12,436 nucleotides of DNA from CAYYMX01 sp964473045 (GTDB lineage: Bacteria > Pseudomonadota > Alphaproteobacteria > Methylaequorales > Methylaequoraceae), in contig CAYYMX010000038.1 in NCBI GenBank assembly GCA_964473045.1, forward strand, positions 1-12,436, in the 5' to 3' direction. The position numbers and the translations under genes were made by a program. The notes beneath the pieces are model-generated. The model was not told where the DNA came from. It ran no database searches and was given only the letters and a program-made list of their open reading frames with translations. This document shows, one piece after another, positions 6,520 through 12,436 of this stretch (the stretch's first letter is position 1; each line of letters opens with the position of its first letter).

Positions 6520-7434
6520 ATGGTTTTTAATTGGATAAAAAATCTAAAGAGTAGTTTATCAAAATCATCAGAAAAGATAACTGATGGAATCAAAAAAATT
6601 TTTAAAAATAAAAAAATTGACGATGAAATACTTGATGAACTGGAAGAACTTTTGATTTCTTCTGATCTTGGAGCTACCTTTTCGTCAAACATAATTAATG
6701 ATCTCAGAAAATCAAAACTAAAAGAACCATCGGTAAAAAACGTTAAAACTTTGATCAAAGAAAAATTAGTTGATTTATTATCCCCACTTGAAAAAAAATT
6801 AAAAATTAAAAAACCACCTTATGTAATTCTTATTGTAGGAGTTAACGGTGTTGGAAAAACTGCCACTGTTGGTAAAATTGCAAATAAATTTGCAAATATT
6901 GGAAAAAAGGTGGGGATAGTTGCAGCAGATACCTTTCGTGCCGCAGCAACAGAACAACTGAAAGTTTGGGCAGATAGGACAAATTCTGTTTTTTTTTTGG
7001 CTGAGCAATTTTCTGACCCTGCGGCGTTGGCTTATTCTTCAATTCAAAAAGCAAAAGAAGAAAAGTTGGATTTGCTATTGATTGATACGGCAGGCAGGCT
7101 TCACAATAAAGCCGATTTGATGAATGAACTATCTAAAATAATTCGAGTTATGAAAAAAATAGATGTACATTACCCAAATGACACGATTCTAATTTTAGAT
7201 GGCAACATAGGACAAAATTCAATTACTCAAGCAGAGATTTTTAAAGAAATTTGTAATATTGATAGTCTGATAATAACTAAATTAGATGGAACAGCAAAAG
7301 GAGGAGCACTGATTCCAATTGCAGAAAGATTAAAAATACCTATAGTAGCAATTGGTATCGGAGAAAAAAAGGATGACTTAGTGGATTTTAAAGCAAAGGA
7401 ATTTTCTGAGGCACTTTTAGGTATCATTGATTAG
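6520..7434 (+). CDS. ftsY: Signal recognition particle receptor FtsY
   Basis: FtsY is the membrane-associated SRP receptor GTPase that docks Ffh-ribosome complexes at the translocon. The 304 residues have almost no acidic A domain (common in alphaproteobacteria), a helical N domain (about 1-95) and a G domain with G1 GVNGVGKTATVGKIA (107-121), ADTFRAAATEQL (136-147), G3 DTAGRLHNKADLM (189-201), G4 TKLDGTAKGGAL (253-264) and GIGEKKDDLVDF. The segment usually reading LDATTGQNA is LDGNIGQNS (226-234), keeping only the GQN core. The basic first helix (MVFNWIKNLKSSLSK) would suit a membrane-targeting role. It begins two bases after the mtaB stop and its last 11 bases overlap the oppositely oriented gene beyond, leaving no room for a conventional terminator. 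Confidence 0.97.
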   Translation: MVFNWIKNLKSSLSKSSEKITDGIKKIFKNKKIDDEILDELEELLISSDLGATFSSNIINDLRKSKLKEPSVKNVKTLIKEKLVDLLSPLEKKLKIKKPPYVILIVGVNGVGKTATVGKIANKFANIGKKVGIVAADTFRAAATEQLKVWADRTNSVFFLAEQFSDPAALAYSSIQKAKEEKLDLLLIDTAGRLHNKADLMNELSKIIRVMKKIDVHYPNDTILILDGNIGQNSITQAEIFKEICNIDSLIITKLDGTAKGGALIPIAERLKIPIVAIGIGEKKDDLVDFKAKEFSEALLGIID

Positions 7435-8590
7435 TAATTTTCCACAAAGCAGATTTTTCATCATCAACAATGACATAAATGTCTCCTTTGCTATCAATTT
7501 CTATATCTCTAATTCTTCCTATCCTATCCTTTAGAATAATTTCTTTATGAACAATTTTATTTTGTTCAAAGTCAAGTCTATATATCATTTCTGCTTTTGT
7601 AGCTGTTCCAATTAAGTCCCCATTCCATTCAGGAAAAGTTTGACCTTTATAAAATTGAAAGTTTCCAACAGCCATAGACGGGACCCAAGTAATTACATGC
7701 TTATCATACTTATTTTTAAAAGGAACTTTTCCAATTTTAAAGCCAGTATACTCAGTTCCACCCCAAGCAATATCTTTCCAGCCATAATTTCCTGCATAAT
7801 TTACTATGCCAATTGAATCTCCTCCCATCGGACCATGGTTTGAAAAATAAATATTATTGTCATTAGGCGATATAGCCATGCCTTGAGGATTTCTAAGACC
7901 TATTTGATAAATTTCTGGGAGCCAATCAGGATTTGTTTTAAATTTGGGATTGTCAATTGGTATTGAGCCATCGGTATGAATTCTTATTATACTGCCAGGA
8001 TGCCGTTTAGGATCTTGAGCTATCATTCCTTGGTCTCGTTCACCTACGCTTGCATACAAATAATTGTCTTTTATTGTTATTCTAGAACCAAAGTGTTTGT
8101 TAACGTACTGTTTGGGAGTCGCTAAAAATAAAACTTTTAGTTCTTTAATTTGATTTTCAATTAATTTGCCTCTAGCAATTGCAGTGCTTGATGCTCTACT
8201 TGGTTTATTGTCTGCACCTACTGTTTCTTTATAATCATGGCTGTAAGAAAAATATACATGTCCATCATTATGATAGTAGACGTCTAATAAGCCTCCTTGC
8301 TGAAAAGCTATACTGTTACCATTATATTTTATGCTTTGTATATTATGTTTTATCTCGCGAACTTTTCCTGAATTAACATTTACTTTTAGTAATTTTCCAT
8401 TTTTTTCTGTAATCAATAAATTTTCAGAATCAATGAAAGTCATACCCCAAGGGTAATTAAGGTTTTTTGTAACTTTAATGAATTTAAACTTTGTTTTTGT
8501 TATAGGGTATTTTTCGTAATCGCTAAATTGTTGAGCAAAAATAACTTTAGAAAATAATAGAAATAAAAAAATAAAAGCTAGATTTTTCAT
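7424..8590 (-). CDS. Secreted PQQ-dependent aldose (sugar) dehydrogenase family protein
   Basis: This is a beta-propeller protein of the soluble glucose/aldose dehydrogenase family (E. coli YliI/Asd type), which oxidises sugars in the periplasm with pyrroloquinoline quinone. A signal peptide is visible: MKN, a hydrophobic run (4-18), then FA before Q20. Family motifs: NLNYPWGMTFI (43-53), LLITEKNGKLLKV (58-70), FQQGGLLDVYYH (96-107), HFGSRI with the likely general base H166, YASVGERDQG (179-188), QDPKRHPGSIIRI (192-204), DGSIPIDNP, PEIYQIGLRNPQGMA with R233 and N234 (225-239), NHGPMGGDSI (251-260) and AGNYGWK. Length (388) is normal. A perfect TATAAT lies eight bases upstream of the ATG. PQQ synthesis genes are not in the window, so cofactor supply is unknown. 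The family also has members of uncertain substrate. Confidence 0.88.
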   Translation of the reverse strand: MKNLAFIFLFLLFSKVIFAQQFSDYEKYPITKTKFKFIKVTKNLNYPWGMTFIDSENLLITEKNGKLLKVNVNSGKVREIKHNIQSIKYNGNSIAFQQGGLLDVYYHNDGHVYFSYSHDYKETVGADNKPSRASSTAIARGKLIENQIKELKVLFLATPKQYVNKHFGSRITIKDNYLYASVGERDQGMIAQDPKRHPGSIIRIHTDGSIPIDNPKFKTNPDWLPEIYQIGLRNPQGMAISPNDNNIYFSNHGPMGGDSIGIVNYAGNYGWKDIAWGGTEYTGFKIGKVPFKNKYDKHVITWVPSMAVGNFQFYKGQTFPEWNGDLIGTATKAEMIYRLDFEQNKIVHKEIILKDRIGRIRDIEIDSKGDIYVIVDDEKSALWKITNQ

Positions 8591-8598
8591 AATAAAAA

Positions 8599-8627
8599 AT
8601 TATACAAATAATTCTTACACTTTTACA
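8599..8627 (-). promoter_or_regulatory. Possible promoter of the PQQ dehydrogenase gene
   Basis: On the minus strand a perfect TATAAT (8604-8599) is preceded, after 17 bases, by TGTAAA (8627-8622), a poor -35. The -10 is so near the ATG at 8590 that transcription would begin almost at the start codon, implying a leaderless or very short-leader message, in keeping with the lack of a Shine-Dalgarno. Confidence 0.4.
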
Positions 8628-8640
8628 GTAGATATTGTAA
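8623..8640. promoter_or_regulatory. TTACA-N8-TGTAA dyad between divergent genes (possible operator)
   Basis: A perfect 5-base inverted repeat with an 8-base centre sits near the middle of the 76-base gap between the PQQ dehydrogenase and MaoC-family genes, overlapping the proposed -35 of the former. Its symmetry and position would suit a dimeric regulator, but short A/T-rich dyads arise readily by chance here. Confidence 0.25.
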
Positions 8641-8666
8641 CTTAAAACATTTTATCAATATAAATT

Positions 8667-9116
8667 ATGAATCATGAAAAAAAAATTGAAAAATCGCAGG
8701 GTTTTTTTTTAGAAGATTTAACTGTTGACCAAGAATCTGTTTTAACTAAAACTATAACAGAGTCAGATATTTTAGATTTTGCTCGTTTAACTGGTGATAA
8801 CAATCCAGTTCACATAGATGAAGAATTTGCAAAACAAACAATTTTTAAAAAGAGGATAGCGCATGGTTTTTTATCAGCTAGTTTAATATCAACATTGATA
8901 GCATCCAAGCTTCCTGGACCAGGAAGTATTTATTTGGGTCAAACAATGAAATTTTTATCTCCAGTCTATATTGGAGATACTGTAACGGTTAAAGTCAAAA
9001 TTTTATCAATTAATTTAGAAAAAAAGAGAGTTTTACTTCTGACTGAATGTTTTAATAAGGATAAAAAAATATTAACTGGTGAGGCTGAGATATTAGTGGT
9101 TTCAAAAAAAAAATAA
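8667..9116 (+). CDS. MaoC-family (R)-specific enoyl-CoA hydratase-like protein
   Basis: This single hot-dog-fold protein resembles PhaJ-type (R)-enoyl-CoA hydratases, which hydrate trans-2-enoyl-CoA to (R)-3-hydroxyacyl-CoA. The 149 residues contain the hydratase-2 motif with catalytic Asp44 and His49 in LTGDNNPVHIDEEFA (41-55), then IAHGFLSASLIS (64-75), LPGPGSIYLGQTMKFLSPVYIGD (82-104) and a final beta strand. These match PhaJ nearly position for position. The actual substrate is not determined; related MaoC proteins act in fatty-acid, PHA or dicarboxylic acid metabolism. The start at 8667 is the only in-frame ATG before the conserved region; no Shine-Dalgarno is seen. Its TAA is followed immediately by the ribF ATG, so it appears to be the first gene of a maoC-ribF-ileS transcript. 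Confidence 0.88.
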   Translation: MNHEKKIEKSQGFFLEDLTVDQESVLTKTITESDILDFARLTGDNNPVHIDEEFAKQTIFKKRIAHGFLSASLISTLIASKLPGPGSIYLGQTMKFLSPVYIGDTVTVKVKILSINLEKKRVLLLTECFNKDKKILTGEAEILVVSKKK

Positions 9117-10043
9117 ATGTTAGTCTATAGATGTTTTAAAATTCCTAAAAGATTTCATAATTCTGTTTTGGCTATAGGAAATTTTGATGGTGTGCATTTG
9201 GGACATAAATCAGTAATAATGGAGGCAAAAAAAATTGCTAGAGAAGAAAAAAAGAATTTTGGTGTGCTTACATTTGAACCGCACCCTAAATGTTTTTTTA
9301 AAAAAAAATTTAATTTTTTTCGGCTTACCCCATTCAGAACAAAATTTGAAATTTTGCGTTCAATTGGAATTGATTTTTTGCTTAATATAAAATTTGATGA
9401 TAGTTTTGTAAAAATTTCTGCGGAAAATTTTTTACAAAAATATTTAGTTGAATCTTTAGATTTATCCCATGTAGTAATTGGCTTTGATTTTGTTTTTGGT
9501 CATAAACAATCTGGAAATGTGCAATTGATAAAAAATTTTGCTCAAATTTCGAAAAGTTTTACTTGTTCTATTGTTCCAGAATTAAAAATAGAAAATGTTG
9601 AAGTTTCTTCGTCTAATATTAGAAACCTTTTAAGACAAGGAAATGTAATTAAAGCCAACAAACTCTTGTCAAGAAAATGGACTATTGAATCTCGTGTTGT
9701 AGAAGGAAAAAAAAAAGGAAGAGAAATAGGTTTTAAAACAGCTAATTTACGTATAAAAGAATATTGTGATTTGTGTTTTGGTGTTTATTTTGTAGAAGTT
9801 AAGATTAGAGATCACAAATTCCAAAAAAAATTTTTAGGAATAGCAAACTACGGGATAAAACCAACATTTAAGAATGATGAACCGCTCTTAGAAGTTCATA
9901 TATTTAATTTTAATGCAGAAATTTATGGAAAAAGAGTTTCCATAATCTTTAAAAAGTTTATCAGATATGAAAAAAAATTTGCATCTATTGAGAAATTAAG
10001 GGAACAGATTATAAAGGATATCAACTCTGTAAAAAATGAATGA
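9117..10043 (+). CDS. ribF: Bifunctional riboflavin kinase / FAD synthetase
   Basis: RibF phosphorylates riboflavin to FMN and adenylylates FMN to FAD. The 308 residues are the usual length and hold both domains. The N-terminal nucleotidyltransferase shows AIGNFDGVHLGHKSVI (19-34), LTFEPHPK, the segment LSHVVIGFDFVFGHKQSGN (about 116-134) and VSSSNIRNLLRQG. The C-terminal flavokinase shows EGKKKGREIGFKTANLRI, GVYFVEV, IANYGIKPTF and LEVHIFNFNAEIYGK. The metal/ATP loop normally reads GFPTANL; here Lys replaces Pro but Thr, Ala and Asn remain. The ATG abuts the preceding stop with no Shine-Dalgarno and the 3' end overlaps ileS by eight bases (ATGAATGA). A run of ten A residues (9707-9716) lies in the kinase domain coding region. 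Confidence 0.97.
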   Translation: MLVYRCFKIPKRFHNSVLAIGNFDGVHLGHKSVIMEAKKIAREEKKNFGVLTFEPHPKCFFKKKFNFFRLTPFRTKFEILRSIGIDFLLNIKFDDSFVKISAENFLQKYLVESLDLSHVVIGFDFVFGHKQSGNVQLIKNFAQISKSFTCSIVPELKIENVEVSSSNIRNLLRQGNVIKANKLLSRKWTIESRVVEGKKKGREIGFKTANLRIKEYCDLCFGVYFVEVKIRDHKFQKKFLGIANYGIKPTFKNDEPLLEVHIFNFNAEIYGKRVSIIFKKFIRYEKKFASIEKLREQIIKDINSVKNE

Positions 10044-11856
10044 TTTTTCAAAAACTATAAAACTTCCTTCAACTGACTTCTCCATGAAGGCAAATTTGTC
10101 TGAAACAGAAAAAAAATGGATTCAGTTTTGGGAAGAAAAAAATATTTTCAAAAAATTAAAAAACAGAAATGTTAATTTTAAAAGATATATTTTACATGAT
10201 GGACCTCCATATGCCAACGGTGACTTGCATCTTGGTCATGCACTAAATAAAATTTTAAAGGATATAATTTGTAGAACTAAATTCCAGAATTCTTTTGATG
10301 TTCATTATATTCCTGGATGGGATTGTCATGGTTTGCCAATTGAATGGAAAGTTGAAGAACAATTCAGAAAATCTGGAAAAAAGAAGGATACAGTGGATTT
10401 GCAACTTTTTAGGAATGAATGTAGAAAATTTGCTGGTCTATGGGTTGAAAAACAAAAAGAGCAATTTAATAGATTTGGCATTCAGAATGATTGGCAGGAA
10501 ATATACACAACAATGACATCAGATGCGGAAGTGACAATAGTGTCAGAACTGCTGAAATTTTTAGAATCTGGTGAATTGTATTTAGGATTTAAACCAGTAA
10601 TGTGGTCGGTTATTGAAAAAACAGCCTTGGCAGAAGCGGAAATTGAGTATCATGAAAAAGTATCAAAATCCATTTTCGTAAAATTTCCGATAAAAGATTC
10701 TATAAAAGATTGTTCGATTGTAATTTGGACAACAACACCCTGGACGATTCCTTGTAATAAGGCAATAGCTTTTTCAGAGAAACTAAAATACAAAATTGTT
10801 CTAGTTAATAAAGATTATAAAAGTTTAAATATTAAATGTGGTGAAAAATTGATTTTTGCTGAAAATCTAATAGATAGCTTTGTAAATTCTCATGGAATTA
10901 AAGATTTTAAGATAATTGATGATATTGACCACAGCTTTTTAACCAAAATAAAATGTTTTCACCCACTTAATGATCTAGGGTTTAATAGTGAAATTAAAAT
11001 TATTCCAAGTTCTCATGTTACCGATGATAGTGGTTCTGGTTTTGTTCATATAGCTCCAAATCATGGATTAGAGGATTTTGAGCTAGGTCAAAAATTTGGT
11101 ATAAAGAGTTCTTCTACTGTTGGCCCAGATGGCTTGTACACTCAGAATATCCCCTTTTTTTTTGGTCAGCATGTATTTAAAGCAGATAATATTGTATTAC
11201 AAAAACTGGGTGATTTAAAATCGTTAATTAGCGAGAAAGATTATAAACACAGCTACCCCCATTCTTGGAGATCAAAGGCACCATTAATTTTTAGAGCAAC
11301 TTCTCAGTGGTTTATTTCAATGGAAAAGAAAAAATTAAGAAACAAAGCACTTAAGGAAATTGAATCAGTTAGATGGATCCCTGAAGCTAGTAAAAAAAGA
11401 ATTTTTTCTATGGTAAAGGAAAGGCCTGATTGGTGTGTTTCAAGGCAAAGATGTTGGGGTGTGCCCATTACGGTTTTTCTTTCAAAAAAAGAATCCACTC
11501 CTTTAATTGATAAAGAAGTAAATTCAAAAATTATTTCACAGCTCAAAAAAGAAGGAATTGACTCATGGTTTAATAGTCCCAATAGTAATTTTCTTCCTGA
11601 AAAATTTGATTCTTCAGAATATGAAAAGGAACATTCAATTTTAGATGTTTGGTTTGATTCAGGTTCAAGTCACGTTTTTGTTTTAAAAAATAATGGAATA
11701 AATACGAAGGCAGATTTGTATATAGAAGGTTCTGATCAACATAGAGGTTGGTTTCAATCATCACTCCTTGAATATTGTGCCATATATGGAAAAAGTCCAT
11801 ACAAATCAGATTCACCGATGAATGTGAGGATTGCTCCGGACGTGGTTTTGTTTTAG
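10036..11856 (+). CDS. ileS: Isoleucyl-tRNA synthetase, N-terminal part ending at a frame break
   Basis: IleRS charges tRNA-Ile and edits misactivated valine. Residues 1-591 read as normal IleRS: HDGPPYANGDLHLGHALNK with the HIGH-type signature HLGH (65-68), GWDCHGLPIEWKVE, the CP1 editing domain with VIWTTTPWTIPCNKA and DDSGSGFVHIAPNHG, then WCVSRQRCWGVP, LDVWFDSGSSH and EGSDQHRGWFQSSLLE, up to GKSPYKS. The family next reads approximately VLTHGF-x2-D-x2-G-x-KMSKS. Here residues 592-606 are unrelated and end at a TAG (11854-11856), whereas the expected KMSKS region follows in another frame. This stop is therefore very unlikely to be the true end (E. coli IleRS is 938 residues). The gene overlaps ribF by eight bases. 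Whether the break is real or a sequence error cannot be told from here. Confidence 0.93.
   Translation: MNDFSKTIKLPSTDFSMKANLSETEKKWIQFWEEKNIFKKLKNRNVNFKRYILHDGPPYANGDLHLGHALNKILKDIICRTKFQNSFDVHYIPGWDCHGLPIEWKVEEQFRKSGKKKDTVDLQLFRNECRKFAGLWVEKQKEQFNRFGIQNDWQEIYTTMTSDAEVTIVSELLKFLESGELYLGFKPVMWSVIEKTALAEAEIEYHEKVSKSIFVKFPIKDSIKDCSIVIWTTTPWTIPCNKAIAFSEKLKYKIVLVNKDYKSLNIKCGEKLIFAENLIDSFVNSHGIKDFKIIDDIDHSFLTKIKCFHPLNDLGFNSEIKIIPSSHVTDDSGSGFVHIAPNHGLEDFELGQKFGIKSSSTVGPDGLYTQNIPFFFGQHVFKADNIVLQKLGDLKSLISEKDYKHSYPHSWRSKAPLIFRATSQWFISMEKKKLRNKALKEIESVRWIPEASKKRIFSMVKERPDWCVSRQRCWGVPITVFLSKKESTPLIDKEVNSKIISQLKKEGIDSWFNSPNSNFLPEKFDSSEYEKEHSILDVWFDSGSSHVFVLKNNGINTKADLYIEGSDQHRGWFQSSLLEYCAIYGKSPYKSDSPMNVRIAPDVVLF
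11809..11843 (+). other. Anomalous GC-rich 35-base block breaking the ileS frame
   Basis: Upstream homology ends at PYKS (11800-11808) and downstream homology resumes at GFVLDEKG (from 11844). The family has about four residues (VLTH, 12 bases) between them; this copy has 35 bases, a net excess of about 23, which shifts the frame. The block contains 18 G/C in 35, clearly above its AT-rich flanks, and includes ATTCA-CCGA-TGAAT (a 5-base-pair hairpin) and the palindrome TCCGGA. No reading frame across it restores the conserved THG. Confidence 0.75.
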
Positions 11857-12436
11857 ATGAAAAAGGAAGGAAAATGTCAAAATCTCTCGGAAATGTAATT
11901 TCCCCAAATGATGTAATAAATAAATTTGGTGCTGATATTCTAAGGATGTGGGTTGCAGGGTCAAATTATCATGAAGATATAAGAATAAGTTTTGAAAATC
12001 TTGATCGTCATGCAGAAAGTTATAGAAAAATAAGAAATACTCTAAGGTTTTTATTAGGAAATTTAAAAAACTGGGATAGAGAAGAAACTATGAAACAAAA
12101 AGATTTACCAAATCTTGAAAAATATATTCGACACAAACTGTTTAAAATTAATTTACAAATAAAAAAAAATTATGATGAATTTAATTTTCATAAGGCTTTT
12201 CAGATCATTTTAAGCTTTTGTTCACAAGATCTTTCATCTCTTTTTTTTGATATAAGAAAAGATAGTTTGTATTGTGACTCCAATACTTCAATTTTAAGAC
12301 GGTCAGCCAGAACTGTTATGTTTGATACATTTGAGTGTCTAGTGCTCTGGCTTTCTCCAATAATACCCTTTACTTCTGAGGAAGCCTGGCAATCTTGGAG
12401 AAATGAAATTGATAAAGAATCTCCTTTAAGTTGTCA
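11844..12436 (+). CDS. ileS: Isoleucyl-tRNA synthetase, C-terminal part in shifted frame (cut by window edge)
   Basis: This is the continuation of IleRS in a different frame from the upstream part. Codons from 11844 read GFVLDEKGRKMSKSLGNVIS, giving the class I KMSKS signature that closes over ATP, then GADILRMWVAGSNYHEDIRI, HAESYRKIRNTLRFLLGNL (start of the anticodon-binding helical domain), FNFHKAFQIILSFC, and PIIPFTSEEAWQSW near the right edge. No further stop or shift occurs in roughly 198 codons, and codon use resembles the upstream part, so this is not decayed sequence. The frame has no plausible independent start before KMSKS; the only ATG there is inside that motif. The C-terminal end, including any zinc-binding tail, lies beyond the window. 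Confidence 0.93.

Noticed and set aside
8635..8664. TTGTAA-N18-TATAAA as promoter for the MaoC gene
   Set aside because: The -10 would end two bases before the ATG at 8667, so transcription would start inside the coding region, and no later in-frame start precedes the conserved domain.
11014..11050. Partial resemblance of the ileS anomalous block to the editing-domain sequence upstream (shared ACCGATGA and GGTTTTGTT)
   Set aside because: Only short words match with no continuous alignment; such matches are expected by chance in 12 kb of AT-rich DNA, so I do not claim an internal duplication.
11854..11856. TAG as the genuine end of a short ileS, or a recoded stop codon
   Set aside because: Reading through TAG in the same frame does not give KMSKS; the expected motif follows in a different frame, so the issue is a frame shift before the stop and not stop-codon reassignment.

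Overview
The window is a gene-dense, strongly AT-rich bacterial chromosome segment. It suggests an alphaproteobacterium of the streamlined marine type (Pelagibacterales/SAR11-like). The grounds are the low GC, very short or overlapping gene junctions, Lys/Asn/Ile-rich proteins, and the gene order leuC-rplS-trmD-rimM-rpsP-ffh facing dapF-mtaB-ftsY. Ffh also carries a TRVDGD G4 motif that I associate with alphaproteobacteria. The taxonomic placement is inference from content and was not checked by a search.

Layout. (1) Positions 1-4302, minus strand: a ribosome/SRP operon read right to left, ffh (SRP GTPase), rpsP (S16), rimM (30S maturation), trmD (tRNA m1G37 methyltransferase), rplS (L19), then leuC (leucine biosynthesis), which runs off the left edge. 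Both ribosomal proteins have long low-complexity C-terminal tails; the S16 tail is partly built from a perfect 3 x 21-bp GC-rich tandem repeat. (2) Positions 4303-4428: the divergent ffh/dapF control region. It holds a strong hairpin followed by a U-run in the ffh 5' leader, which looks like an attenuator or protein-responsive leader RNA. (3) Positions 4429-7434, plus strand: dapF-mtaB-ftsY, tightly packed. (4) Positions 7424-8590, minus strand: a secreted PQQ-dependent aldose-dehydrogenase-type protein whose 3' end overlaps the 3' end of ftsY. (5) Positions 8667-12436, plus strand: a MaoC/PhaJ-like hydratase, ribF, and ileS running off the right edge.

How the genes fit together. The left operon and ftsY cover translation and co-translational membrane targeting: S16, L19, their maturation factor, two tRNA position-37 modifiers (TrmD and MtaB), and both SRP GTPases (Ffh and FtsY). 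dapF and leuC add amino-acid and cell-wall precursors, ribF makes FMN/FAD, and ileS charges tRNA-Ile. This is mainly core housekeeping content. I see no CRISPR array, transposase, toxin-antitoxin pair, defence system, tRNA or rRNA.

The two observations most worth following up are the ffh leader hairpin and a discrete break in ileS. In ileS, 35 bases of unusually GC-rich sequence (11809-11843) replace the roughly 12 bases expected just before the KMSKS region and shift the reading frame, while both flanks read as normal IleS. An assembly or sequencing artefact is the first explanation to exclude for the ileS break.
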